The notes below the pieces were generated by a model that saw only the letters and a list, made by a program, of their open reading frames with translations, did not search any database and was not told the DNA's origin. Below are positions 1 through 11,674 of a DNA stretch of 64,000 nucleotides, in pieces. This DNA comes from Mallotus nudiflorus (taxonomy: Eukaryota > Streptophyta > Magnoliopsida > Malpighiales > Euphorbiaceae): positions 6,606,001 to 6,670,000 of the forward strand of contig CANTUR010000066.1 of the NCBI GenBank assembly GCA_947683625.1, written 5' to 3'. Numbering within the stretch: the first letter of the stretch is position 1; every line of letters begins with the position of its first letter. The translations under genes and the position numbers were made by a program.

Positions 1-190
1 TAATTATAATAGAACTCTTATTTTAATCTAAGGGTTTTACTATCAAGTCACATACTTGATGGCCTTAGTAAGAATTAACCATTCATGTAATTATCATAAA
101 ATCAAATGATAATATAATACCTCTTTATTAATAAAATAAGAAAGTAAATACATAATCACAAATGATTGACCTAGTGCATATCACTAACAG
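1..190. other. AT-rich non-coding left flank
   Basis: No open frame or gene is visible. The gypsy pol homology begins abruptly at about 187-193, so this stretch is probably a different, unidentified repeat fused to a truncated gypsy element, or a badly decayed part of it. Confidence 0.4.
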
Positions 191-834
191 GGATGACACT
201 GTATGAAGCTTTGTATGAAAGGAAGTGTATATCCCCTTTGAGTTGGGATGAGATTGGAGAGAGAGCATTGACTAGACCTGAGATGGTTCAGGATACAGCT
301 GAGAAGGTTGCTATGATCAGAAGGAGATTAGAGACTGCAACTAGCAGACAGAAGAGCTATATAGATCCAAGATGCAGAGATATGGAGTTTCAGGTTGGAG
401 ACTATATGTTTCTGTAGGTGTCTTCGATGAAAGGTGTGATGAGATTTGGCAAGAAGGGGAAATTAGTATCGAGATATATTGGACCGTTCAAGATTCTGGA
501 GAGAGTGGGCATGATTTCATATCAGTTGGCTTTGCCTCCGAATTTGTTTCAAGTGCATCCAATGTTCTATATCTCGATGCTCAGGAAGTATATTTTAAAC
601 CCTTCGCATGTGTTGTAGCCTGAGAGTTTGGAAGTGAATGAAGACCTGATGTACGAGGAGGAACCAGTCACAATAGTAGATTATCAAGTTTGTCAATTGC
701 GTTCGAGGCAGATTCTAACGGTTAAGGTGTTGTGGCAAAGCAACAACATGGAGGAGCTTACTTGGGAGACAAAAGCCGAGATGCAGGTGACCTACCCTTA
801 CCTCTTTCCTCGATGAATTTTTGTATTATGTTCT
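187..834 (+). pseudogene. Ty3/gypsy chromovirus integrase C-terminus and chromodomain (broken)
   Basis: This is the last part of a chromodomain-bearing gypsy polyprotein (Tekay/Del-like chromovirus). In one frame it reads through the integrase tail (YEALYERKC near 200, then QKSYIDPR and EFQVGDY), the GPY/F-type segment (RYIGPFKILERVG near 475-510), the HPMFYISMLRKY stretch, and a chromodomain (VKVLWQ...EELTWE...YPYLFPR, 660-815). In-frame TAG codons at about 415 and 616 break it into three pieces. Upstream pol is missing. In this family the integrase joins element DNA to the host and the chromodomain biases insertion towards certain chromatin. The family call rests on motif order, and the copy is certainly non-functional as it stands. 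Confidence 0.88.
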
Positions 835-865
835 TTTATTTAAAAATTCGAGGATAAATTTTTGT

Positions 866-877
866 AAGGGGGGAAGA
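866..877 (+). other. Polypurine tract of the gypsy element
   Basis: The run AAGGGGGGAAGA lies just before the LTR and after the chromodomain stop. This is where the plus-strand primer for reverse transcription is expected. Confidence 0.8.
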
Positions 878-878
878 T

Positions 879-3800
879 TATAATGACCCGATATTTTAAA
901 TTGTTAAAAATTATTTTGAGATATGCAGTGTTAATAATATTTTAAATATTATTTATACATTATCATTATTTGTGAATAATATTCGTTTATTTTATGTTAA
1001 ACATTTTATTATGTGTAAAGAAATTTATTTGGAAGTTTTATTATTTAAAAATATTAAAGTTATTATCATTTTTATTATTTGTTATTGTTATTATTATTAA
1101 TAGTATTATTTTATGCATGTCTTAGTATTATTATTATTATTATTATTATTATTTGTTGTTGTTAGTATTATTAGGGTTATTATTGTTATTATTATTATGT
1201 GTATGTGTATTGTGCATGTGTGTGTGTGTATATATATATATAAAATAATAAAGAAAAGTCAGGATATTCTCGAGTTTTGGCCATTTCCTTCTTCTTCCTT
1301 TTTTCTTTCTTTCTTCCTTTCTTCTTCCCTTTCTTTTTTCCCTCTTTTTCTTTCCCCTATTTCTTTCTCTTCCTCATGATTATGTAGAAGCCACTCACCT
1401 TGCCGAAGCTACCACCAACAACCTCCACCTATCACCACCATCTTCCCTCTTCCTCTACTTCCTTTCCGTCACTTGTAGAGAGCCAGAAAGCCATCGGAGC
1501 GCCGGAAACAACAGTAGTAGCCGTGGAGCTTCCATGGTCATCGACAACTCCTCCAGTCACCTTTGCTCACGTTCCTGGACTCTTTAGACTCCTTGAGCTC
1601 CGAGGAATCTATTTCTAAGCTTGGTTTAAGATTAAATTTATCCGTTTGTGTCTATTTTGGTTTTTATTTTTTTTAAGCTTGATTTCTTGAGTTTTAGGTT
1701 AAATGTCTTTAGAAATGTTGTTTAGGTTAGATTAATCTTCATAAATATAATTTTTGTTGATTTTTTTGAATTAGTTAAATTTTTAGGTTTGAATTTTCCG
1801 GCGAGTCACTGTTCCAGTAACCCTCGTTGGAAAATCCTTTTATTTTTAATAAATTTTTAAATTTATTTGGAGCATAGTTTGTTAAGGAATTATATTGAAA
1901 TTTTATCCTGATTATTTATTATGAATTTTTGAAGGTTTATGTGAAAAATTAATTCTTAGAAAAATTAATATAAATTGGTGAATTTTGTGTTTTAATTAAA
2001 ATTATAGTTAATTAGTATGTTTTAAGTGATTTTGGAATAATAAATAGTGTTAAAAATTTTTTTACAAATTATTTACTATTTTTAACTAATTAATGATAAT
2101 TTTTGAAAATATATTCAAATAATAATTTTATATACTATTTTTGTGATTAAATAAGTTTTTAACTATTTTTATTATATATGTAACCTATTTGAATAATTAT
2201 TTATGAATTTTACTATTTTATGTCGAATAATTGAAAAATTGGATTTTTATTAATATTATATAATTTATTTGAGATTTTATTTAATTAATGTGAAACTAAT
2301 TATATTTAATGTTTTTGATATTTAAATATATTTTATTGTGATTATTTATTGATATTTATGGATTTTGATGTTTTTTATTATATTATTATTAAATATTTAT
2401 TTTATTTTATTGTGAATTGTGAACTTCAGTTGGAAATTATGTAGTTTAGGGTCCTAACCTAAGGTAGTGGGCAATTGTGTATTTTAGAAGTATGTTTGTT
2501 TGTAGGATTGACTCTACTTTCAGTAGAGAGATGTCCATTTTACAGAGGAGACTTTGCTGAATTTTTGGTAGAATTTTCGTAAAACGTGACATCGGGTTGA
2601 TCCTGAATTTTTATGTTTTGGCTGAGTTTTGATTCCTTGATCGAGTATTTCTTTAGAATTCCTAGAAGTATAAGTTAGGAATTTATTATTATATTGTTAT
2701 TATTATATTTTTCTATAGTTGTGCTGAGACCGAAGCTTATCGGACCAGACCTATCGAGTCTGTCTTGAGGAACGCAAACCTGTGAGTTATTATTTTATAT
2801 ATGCATTGCATATAGGATGCATGATTATGATCATTCATATTTTTAATATGTATTTAAACATGAATTGTTTTATTAAATGATTTAGTATATGTTTAATATA
2901 CTTTTAGTAAATTTTTGGTATATTTCGATATATATGCGACGTATATATCTAATATATTCTTAATATGCATTTGATATATTTTTGGTTTATTTTGTTATAT
3001 ATGTGGCATATATATTTGAAATATTTTTAGTATATGTTCAGTATATTTATGGTATATTCTTCTATATTGGATGCCATTATATTTTAATTGTGCATTTTAT
3101 TATTTTCCATAAATATACAATTTTATTGAAGGATATCGATAGAACATGCTACCTAGTGGGCTATACTAGAACTGTGTACATACCAGTGTGATAGATTTTA
3201 GGGCTGAGTTTATGAAATCATTTGAGGTGACATTTGATTAATTGATTATTGAGAATTAATGTGAATGAGTAGTGTAATTGAGGGAGCTCGGTTGACCTAG
3301 TGTCTCGGGGCCAATCACACTGACAGTGAGACTGTGGGAGATCGATTGACTTAGTATCTCGTGGCCTGTCTATTGTCCAAAATGGAATAAGAGAATTACT
3401 TTGGAATTAAGTAAGCATGTATGGCTAATGAGTTTAATGATTGAGGTTGTAAATATTTTAGGGTTCTATTTGATCCTTCACTTAAATAAATATTTTCTGC
3501 ATTTATTATATATATAAAAACAAATTTTATCATATGTGTGAAATGCTTGTATGTATATATATATTATATATTGATGCTTGACTGTATATGACTTTAGGAT
3601 GCATGAATATATATTATAATAATTCACTCAGAGAGGTCTGACTCCCCTCAATATTTTTTTACAGGATCTTCTTATTCTTCAGACCTCTCTAGTAGTACTT
3701 TATATCGGTTTTCTTCAGCCCTGACTAGATTATGTAAACTTTATATCTGAACTCTTGTTGTATTTTAGAAACTACAGTAGTAGTGTTGTTGTGGTAGATG

Positions 3801-4022
3801 TCTGTTGTATTAATCATAGACCTTGTACTTGAATATTATATGAATATTTTTATTATGTATGACATACAAAGATTTTTTTTTATATTGATTAAAGTTTTAA
3901 TTCTGGCATATTTTTATTTATTTATTGCATGTGTTTTATTTTTAAAGCTTGCTACGGGTTCTGGATTCGAAAGAATTCTTGTTCCCTAGTTTCGGTCATG
4001 ACTCCCAATTTGAGTCATGACA
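879..4022 (+). repeat. 3' LTR of the chromovirus (about 3.1 kb)
   Basis: The LTR begins directly after the polypurine tract with TATAATGAC, a mutated form of an expected TGT-AATGAC start. It ends with GAGTCATGACA at 4022, and the two ends are imperfect inverted repeats. It contains TTA-rich microsatellite (1120-1155), a pyrimidine-rich tract (1280-1375) and two near-copies of a 30-bp block 56 bp apart (about 3280 and 3336). A 72-codon open frame at 1400-1618 (Pro/Ser/Thr-rich) lies inside it and is probably LTR leader, not a gene. The 3' edge is firm because copy B of the invaded DNA resumes right after it; the 5' edge rests on the polypurine tract and inverted ends. Confidence 0.82.
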
Positions 4023-4027
4023 CTTGA
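4023..4027. repeat. Predicted target-site duplication CTTGA (right copy)
   Basis: The five bases after the LTR end match the uninterrupted sequence at 37710-37714 in copy B, where CTTGA sits inside the MULE. The left copy should lie before this window. Confidence 0.55.
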
Positions 4028-5732
4028 CTACCAATTTTATTTGAACTATCAGCAGCTCTTCTACCCTTTTTATTTGCTTGCCTTAATGCTTCCCTTTTAG
4101 CCATTAACTCTTCATCATCACTGTCTGATAGGATATCCATATCAATAAACAAATCTAGGTGCTCTCCATCTTGGTCATTTGGATCTTGGTCTTTTGGATC
4201 TTGGTCTTTTGTATCTTGGTCTTCTGCATTTTCAACTCTTGCATTTTTTCCTTGCCCAAAACCTACATTAATGTCTTTCACTTGCACCTATTCTTGATTT
4301 ACGTTAATGTTTTCACCTCTAAGCACTTCTTCTTTTGTTTGACTCAAAACATCATCTCCTAAATAGTCATTTAAGTTCATTGTTTCAGTAGATCCCATAT
4401 AACATTTACTTCCTCTACCAAAGAAGGTTGTGTGACAGCTATATTAACTTTACCTCTTAACTCTCTCTCATCTCTATTTATTGCCTCACATGTGCTCTAC
4501 CTCTTTTGAAGCTCTACACCCTTTCCACAACCCTTACCTACCCTTTCTTCCATAGCCTTCCATAGCTTGGTCAAATTTCTCAGATTCTTTTGTCACATTT
4601 TTACTATTGTAAGCTACACTTTACTTTAAATAAAGCTCAATTTTTTGATCTTTTTAGCAGTTCTATGTACCTATGAAAGGTCCCCTCATATAAAAGGAGC
4701 AAACCATGTGCTAAAGACATGTGGGGTTGCCTAAAATGTATTTTCACCAATTATTACCAATCTTTTCCCTTATAATGCTTTTTAAAGCATCAATAACAGC
4801 TTCACAAGACACCATTTTTTCAATATTGACTTTAAAATAGATCTTCTTCTCATTAACATACTTTTCCTCGTAACCTTTTTCCCCTTATACAAATTCACCC
4901 CCATAAAATATATGAACAACATGACTGTCCATATTGCCAAGAAAAAAACAAGAATATTATAAGCATACAACAAAATGCAATAAAACAACAATGAGCAAGA
5001 CATAGATCTGACTTTTTCTTGTCATGCATTCCACATAAATAAGTATTATTAATTAAAAATTTAATATTTAATTCCTTCAATATTAAAAAATCAAATACAA
5101 GTAAAAAAAAATCTGACCTTTTTTCTAGAATTGCATTCAAAATAAATAAGTATTATATTTGCCATTTGATGTTAAACAAAACAACTTTACCATCCATTGT
5201 GTATACATGCAAACAACTAAAAAACTGAGCATGAAGAATCAATTAAAAAAAACTTACCTTTTTTGCTTTTCCATTAAAACAATTTTTGATGTTTCAGCAT
5301 ATAATGTGACTGTCTTACATGAAAATTTGATTTAGACTAACACAAGGAAGAAGCTATTGGGACTAACAAAGAAGGCAACTGTATTTTTGAAGAATTGGTT
5401 TTGTTTTCTTGCTTTTGTAAGTTAATAGGACGGTGTTGAGCTAAAAGTGTTAGGTTAATTTATGTTTCATTTATTAGGGTTAGTTTTTTCTTTCTAACTA
5501 CTTTAATGTAGGTTTATTTTGTAATTTCCTTTTTTCTTTCTTATGTGGTAGCTGGCATAGAGAACTATAGGTCTCACCACCGCGGACTCACCAATTAGGC
5601 CACCATGTGTTGGTTAGAAGCACCTCTCTAATATAAAATTTATGAGTTCAAACACCCAATCATTAAAAAAAAAAAGTTGAGACACCAGAATAGCAAAATT
5701 TAAAAAGTCCAGACACCAACTATGCAATTTTT
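4023..5732 (-). pseudogene. MULE copy A: 5' terminal part of a Mutator-like transposase gene
   Basis: This aligns closely with 37710-39423 (copy B) and is the first third of a MULE gene on the minus strand. The start codon corresponds to 4932 (MDSHVVH, matching MDYHIVH in B). It opens the N-terminal PB1-like domain seen in plant MULE transposases, but a stop follows 15 codons later where B has Cys. Further on is the acidic linker (about 4287-4015) with DQD repeats and a stretch ending in KKGRRAADSSNK. The rest of the transposase is cut off by the chromovirus LTR at 4022. The outer end of the element is placed at about 5732, because the kinase 3' flank shared with copy C resumes just after it. 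It is not functional. Confidence 0.8.
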
Positions 5733-5817
5733 CCATTCATAATCAATCAATAAGTTAAATGCTCATGTATAACAATTCAAACTTTGGGGCTTTTTATTTA
5801 AGAAGATTGTTGTATAG

Positions 5818-5925
5818 TTAGCGAGATTGGATTTCACTAATTGTCATCTCATTTACAGAGTATGGTCCTTCTTCCTTCCCAGGTGAGTTTGTATTGCTTG
5901 AAGATGCTTTTAAAATGAAAGCAGG
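5818..5925 (-). pseudogene. Untranslated former C-terminal tail of kinase copy A
   Basis: After the TAA the frame stays open for 35 codons to a second stop at 5820-5818. It keeps the sequence still readable in copies B and C (PAFILKASSSNTNS... ending EIQSR). A CAA to TAA transition explains the loss. The tail lies outside the kinase fold, so catalysis may survive. Confidence 0.8.
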
Positions 5926-8900
5926 TTATTTTGGTGAAGGGAGCACAATTTCACTCTTCAACATTACAACAACTTCTGACATGGTTGGTCTGTCTGTTGC
6001 ATTTTCTTGAACACATAATAGTCCAACTTGAAAGCATCTGAAGATTTCATGAGGATCATAAGACTCCGCTAATATTGAATCCACTATCTCCATTGCTCTG
6101 CCTTCCCACCATAACTCCCATACCTATATGTATTGAGAATTAACACAAACATGAAATTCATCATCAAGATTAAAGATAAAGAAGGCGATTAGCAATGGGT
6201 ATGTGCCAGAACTTCATATCGCTTACTTTTCCTATCAAACTTAGGGAAGTGTCCTCTGGACTAAAACAGCTGTTCTTCTTGCCACTTATTATCTCTAATA
6301 TTATGACTCCAAAACTAAATACGTCAGATTTTATTGAGAATTTTCCAAACACAACATACTCTGGGGACATATATCCACTGCATAGGAAAACATAACATAG
6401 ATTCATTACAAGTTATTTAGCAACAAATTGTGCACATACATTAATTAATATAAAAGTTACTTACTATGTTCCAACAATTCTAGTTGTCTTGTCTTGAAGT
6501 TGATCATCTTGGAATGGTCTAGCCATGCCAAAATCCGAAATTTTAGGATTCATGTCAGCATCCAATAGAATGTTGCTGGTTTTCAAATCTCTATGGATAA
6601 TTTTCAGCCTCGACTCGTGATGAAGATATGAAATCCCACTAGCAATCCCAACAATAATATTGAAGCGTCGTCTCCAATCTAATACAGACTTTCTTGTTTG
6701 AGCTGATAAATTTTGAAGACAAACAAAATTCATCATTTGTAAAATCAAACATTGTAAAATGATGAAGTGGATAGAAAGGCAAAAGGACTTACGAGAAAGA
6801 AATGAGTCCAAACTTTTGTTGGGCATGTATTCATATACCAACATTTGTTCTTTCCTCTGAATGCAGCAACCTAGAAGTCTCACAAGATTCTTGTGTTGAA
6901 GCTTAGCTATTAACATAGCTTCATTTTTAAATTCTTCAATTCCCTGCCTTGAATTTCTGGACATTCTTTTAATAGCAATCTCTTGTCCATTAGCTAACTG
7001 ACCCTGAAATCAAAGCTAAACCTTTCTTTAACATGAATTCGAGGCCAACTTTTGTGCATTTAGAAACCAAAATCAACTTTAGCTACACTGCCATCGCACA
7101 TATGACATCAATTTAGAGACTCTACCTTATAAACAGTCCCAAAGCCGCCTTGTCCAATTTTGTTAGATTGAGAGAAATTAGAAGTGACTGCAAGAATGGT
7201 GCTGAGACTGAAAAGTACTAAGTCTGAATGAGGTTGATCAATACTTCCTCTGGTATTTTCGTAGTATTTTGAACCTCTTATAGATCCAAATGCCCTTTTG
7301 TTCCTTCTGTTGTTCACTATCCTTGTGCTTTAACAAAATAGAAGATTATCAACATTAAGTTACTTTATTTGAGTAGAGAAAATTTTCAGTTTTACTCCAA
7401 AACAGAGGATACAGAACAAAACAGCAACAAAAAATTGATTCTTACCCTCTTTTTTTCGTCCTCAGCCAGAAATAGACCAAAATGATGATGAGAACAAACC
7501 ATGCTGAAGCAGCAGAGAGCACGAGGATTAATACCATTCCTTTCTTTTCTGAAACATTGCTTGATAATCTCCTGTGCTCAGCTGCACAAGCAGGGAGACG
7601 TTAAACCTGAACAGAAACATGAAAACAAATGTAGGAATACTACTGACTCAAAAGGATTGTAGTACCTAATTCCATTGCACCGACACGAACATACAGATCA
7701 TAGCCAATGTCACCCAAATAGTTTCTGGTATCAATTAAGTGGCCGTACCATGTTAAGCAACCAATTCCCTTCCCAGACAGGTATATGCTAACATATGCGT
7801 AACAGGAACAGTTACTGTTACATTTTCTTTCGCAATCCATACGACCGCGACTTGTGCCCATTTTGACCAAAACGGCCGCGGCTGTGTAATCAGGAAGTAT
7901 AACATTTTCCTCTTTTATAAACCCTTCTCCATGACCACAAACCAAGGGAGAATTCAGTCGCTTCCTGATGCATCCTCCTGACGGATCCCTTAAATTCCAG
8001 TCCTTTGCCGACTTGGGTTCGTACCCAGCTAAACAAGCACATTCAAATTTATTAAGAATGTCAGAATCGCACTTGCTATTAGCACCACACAGTCCATATA
8101 AATCACATCTGTTCTTTTGTGTTGACCAAATGTTCCATCGGTTCCGTTCTTGATTCCATGTTTGCAACATGAGGACTCCTGAATCATCCAGCACTATTAT
8201 TGTCATAACAGAAGCATTATCACGAACTGTAATAGAATGGTATATCTCATCCTCATTCTGAAGACAAGTGTAAACCAAATTGCTTTGGTTTGTTGTTCTC
8301 CATGGCCAGGGACCGCTTCTCCAACGAACTTCAGTGCCTTTGTATATGTAGAATTGGTGCAGGCCGCTTGGGCTTGGTCTAAATGAATAGTCTCCAATTC
8401 CTGGATCATCTGCTGATCTCCATGATGTCAAGAACAAGTTCTTGCCAGATTTCTGATTCATCCCAAGTTTCATTCCTGGTATCATTGTGTTTGTTGGATG
8501 ATCAAAGCTTTGCCATAAAGTTGTCCTATTGCCACCAAGAGTCAAAACAAAATTTCCTGTATCCAAGGGCTGTGCCTCAGCTGATCGAGTATCTGTTGCT
8601 TTTTCGGCCACATTTGTGGACCAAATTGGTTTATTGTTGTTGCTATAAAGAACAATATTTCCCCGCTTATTAATGGAGAGAATTCCTGAGGAGGATCCAC
8701 TGATGGGATGGTTCCTGTTGGCTACCCAAACCACAGCTTGCTTTGGTACTTTGTAGAACCAAATTCCAAGATATCTGTTGCTAGAATTGCCAGGGCTGAA
8801 ATATCCCAATGCAAAATTGTTTTGTTTGGAGATGAGGAGTTCACCTTCTTTCAAAGTTTGATTGATGATTATGGTGTCTTTGCAAGTACAATATGCGATG

Positions 8901-8947
8901 AATGGGAGGATTTGAAGAATTGTAGCAAACTGTATCTTGGTGATCAT
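5926..8947 (-). CDS. G-type lectin S-receptor-like Ser/Thr protein kinase, copy A
   Basis: I infer seven exons with GT-AG introns: 8947-7666, 7581-7446, 7327-7126, 7003-6793, 6702-6465, 6377-6227 and 6123-5926, giving 805 residues. Residues 1-22 look like a signal peptide. A mannose-lectin-like domain follows (about 30-155, with WVANRNHPI and LWQSFDHPT), then the S-locus glycoprotein region, an EGF-like Cys cluster (281-312) and a PAN/apple domain (about 345-423). The membrane helix is 443-467. The cytoplasmic kinase has IGQGGFGTVYK (530-540), Lys552, HRDLK (catalytic Asp649), DFG (667-669) and YMSPEY. All key residues are present, so it probably acts at the plasma membrane in defence or recognition signalling, as is known for the family; the ligand is unknown. 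The stop at 5928-5926 removes 36 residues still encoded in copies B and C. The 6-nt alternative acceptor at exon 3 is unresolved. Upstream DNA lost from copy B may hold its promoter. Confidence 0.9.
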
Positions 8948-8950
8948 TTG

Positions 8951-9239
8951 TTTTTGTTTTGTTTACTATGGAATCTTTGGAATTGATAATATGTGTCATT
9001 TGAAAATTCCTATTATTAAATAATAAAATTTCATGGGAGTTGGCTTGTTTAGGGGTGTTCGTTTAGCTCATGGGATGCAGTTGATAGATCTTGTGTTCTC
9101 AATAGTTAGAAAAGACCTTTGGTTAATTTTTTTAAAAGGAGAGGTAGTAATTCGACATCTAAACTAAAACTAGTTCCTATAACCTTCAATTTAGATTTTT
9201 GCTATTGTTAAAATTGTATTTATTATTTTACCCTTTTAA
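8951..9239 (-). promoter_or_regulatory. Upstream segment of kinase copy A, deleted in copy B
   Basis: This is the DNA immediately upstream of the copy A start codon. In copy B the same interval (after 45782) is replaced by 7 bases, after which homology resumes. It must contain the 5' UTR and proximal promoter if the gene is transcribed. I cannot point to a confident TATA box in such AT-rich sequence. Confidence 0.4.
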
Positions 9240-9351
9240 TTAATTATCATTATTTAATAAAACATTATTTAGATAATTATTGAAAATATTAATAAAATAT
9301 TAACCACAAGAATAAAAATATTTAAAATTATATTAATAAAAATTTTACAAC

Positions 9352-9353
<2 letters not shown>

Positions 9354-9391
<38 letters not shown>
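9354..9391. repeat. (TAA)n microsatellite
   Basis: About 13 trinucleotide units. The same repeat occurs at the matching place in copy B (about 45907-45946). Confidence 0.9.
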
Positions 9392-9392
<1 letters not shown>

Positions 9393-9940
9393 TTGTTATT
9401 ATTATATAATAATTTATTTGAATTAGGTTGTTAAAAATTTAATAAAATAGATACATTCATTTTTTTTGAAATTATATAAATAAAATTATATATATATAAA
9501 GTTCACTATCAGTTATTGCTTTTATATTTTACTAAACATTTTGTGTCAATTACTTATCAACTATTAATTATCAATTATCAGCTGTCAAAAATAATATAAT
9601 TAAAATTTACTCACAAAATAAAAAAAAAAAAAACTAAAGTAAATTAGAGTCATATGTTGTTCCACACCTTTCCCAATCACTCCATAAAATACTCATATAA
9701 ACCAAACATTTAATATTAATTAGCTATATGAGAAGTTTCGTAGTCAGCACTAACAAAATAAATGAAAAGAAAACTAATGTAAATTGGAGTCTTATGCTCT
9801 TCGGCGCTTTCCCTAATCACCCTGTAAAAGCCTTGAATATATATAAAAGGTTGTTTTTATTTACATTGTAATAATAATTTTTGAATCATTCTTTTATGGT
9901 CTAATAGCTCAAATAATCAACATTACAAATTTGAAATTAT

Positions 9941-10013
9941 GGATTTGATCGTTGCTTTTCGTGACTTTTCAATTTTAAAAAAGTAATTATTTTAATTTAT
10001 ACTTATTTGGAAT

Positions 10014-10081
<68 letters not shown>

Positions 10082-10218
10082 AAAGACCTTTTAGTTTTAT
10101 TTTTTTTTAATTTATACTTATCTAAAATGATGTTTGAGTCTATATATAAACTAATATTCTAGATAAAAGTTCTTTTTATTTTAAAACTGAAAAGTCACGG
10201 AAAGAAACGATCAAACCC
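9941..10218. repeat. Inverted repeat with a long (AT)n core, MITE-like
   Basis: Arms at 9941-9980 and 10179-10218 are inverted copies of about 40 bp; each contains GTGACTTTTCA or its complement and a TTTGATCGTT-type segment. Between them lies (AT)n at about 10016-10078. The structure could form a large hairpin and resembles a miniature inverted-repeat element. No clear target duplication was found. Confidence 0.6.
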
Positions 10219-10393
10219 ATACAACCACATATATATATTGATCGGTAATTATATATTTCATAATTAAAGTTATTTGACATTTTTTTTTTCTTTACGAGGC
10301 TTTTCAATACTTCAATATTGAAATAAGTCTATTCGAAGGTTAAATAGCTTAATGAATAATTCCCTTCAAAGTATATATATTAAGAGTTTAATA

Positions 10394-11300
10394 TAGGGTT
10401 GTGCATCGGTCGGAGCAAATTGGAGAATAAAAAAATTTTCTAAATCCAATTTGAAAATTGAATAATTTAAAAAATAATTTTCTGGACTTGACTCCGAAAT
10501 ATAAATTCCAAATTGCTATAAATTTTTGGAGCAAATGGAAAATCTAAATCGGTTTGGAACAAAATCAAACTTGAGAGATTTATATAAATTTTTAGTTTAT
10601 ATATTTAAAATTAATAACTAATAAATTCATAATAATAAAGAAATATATATTTTTATATTATATTAAATATATTATATTTAATAATAGTTCTTTTTACAAA
10701 TTTTCTTTTTAAGTTTTATTTTAATATTTATATTTTAATAATTTTATAATTTAAACATGTAAATAAAATAACTATAAATTTTAGTATAAAAATTTTATTT
10801 TATGATATAATCATATATTGAAAATTAACTATAAAGATTCAATACTTATTCTATTTCAATCAATTAGTTAATTAGTATTTAAAATATCAAATAATATTTG
10901 TTAAATTAACATTTAATATATTTAGATATAATTTATTATTAAAATTGTACTAAATTTTATTTGTGATGCATAATTTTAAATTTGAAACCTTAGCACACAT
11001 GACTTATTAATTTAATAATATATCATCAAAATCAAAAAAAAATAATAACAATAATTATTAGTTATATATATATGACATATATACTATTAGTTTTGGTTCT
11101 TCATTTCAGTATAATTCGAGACCATTTAGTTCGATTCTCGTTTTCACAAAACTCATCATCTTTGGACCTACTGGAATAATTTTTTTAAGACTGTTAGATT
11201 TAGAAAAAGTCAAACAGTTAATAGAAAATTTCAATTCTAGCGATTTTTAGTTCAAATTTTCAGGACGATTTAAATTCTTCAGAACCCGTGCATAACCCTA
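10394..11300. mobile_element. Non-autonomous hAT-like DNA transposon (about 0.9 kb)
   Basis: The left end TAGGGTTGTGCATCGGTC and the right end, read in reverse complement as TAGGGTTATGCACGGGTTC, are matching terminal inverted repeats of the type seen in plant hAT elements. The flanking 8-mers GTTTAATA and ATTTAATC share the core TTTAAT, as a decayed 8-bp duplication would. The interior is AT-rich and has no coding capacity. Confidence 0.65.
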
Positions 11301-11656
11301 ATTTAATCCTTACCTTTCTTTCACCATTAAAAAAAAAAACTGAAATATAGTATAAATGTATGGGAGATAGTTTACTTTGAGTGTGTTATATTTAATGCTT
11401 AAATTTTTAACACATAATATATGTGTTAATTTTTCATTTGGTAAACATAAAATTGTCATACATTAACAACTAAGTGCAATACTTTCAATTTAAATAAATT
11501 CCATTTATATAATTAATCTTTGATGCATTAGATTAGAATAGGTTTATCAGTCACCTCCCTTCAAGAGCATCATGAGATACATAGTTCAAATCCTATTGCT
11601 ATCGATATACTTAGATACTATGACTCCTTATTAATAATTTTTTTTTAGTTTTCCAA
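11301..11656. other. Non-coding AT-rich spacer
   Basis: I see no gene or clear repeat boundary. It may be displaced LTR sequence of the Athila-like element into which the LINE inserted. Confidence 0.3.
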
Positions 11657-11674
11657 ATATATTTTGTAGTTTTT
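11657..11674. repeat. LINE target-site duplication, left copy
   Basis: The 18-mer ATATATTTTGTAGTTTTT here is identical to 13224-13241. An A-tail (T run on the plus strand) adjoins this copy, as expected at the 3' end of a minus-strand LINE. Confidence 0.85.

Noticed and set aside
1113..1379. 88-codon Leu/Val-rich frame that looks like a membrane peptide
   Set aside because: It arises from a TTA microsatellite and a pyrimidine tract inside the chromovirus LTR.
6195..6395. Plus-strand frame over kinase exon 6, with a similar frame at 39874-40074
   Set aside because: Both are reverse-strand shadows conserved only because the kinase exon is conserved.
7968..8986. Plus-strand and alternative minus-strand frames across kinase exon 1
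   Set aside because: They are shadows of the long kinase exon, which has clear domain structure in its own frame.
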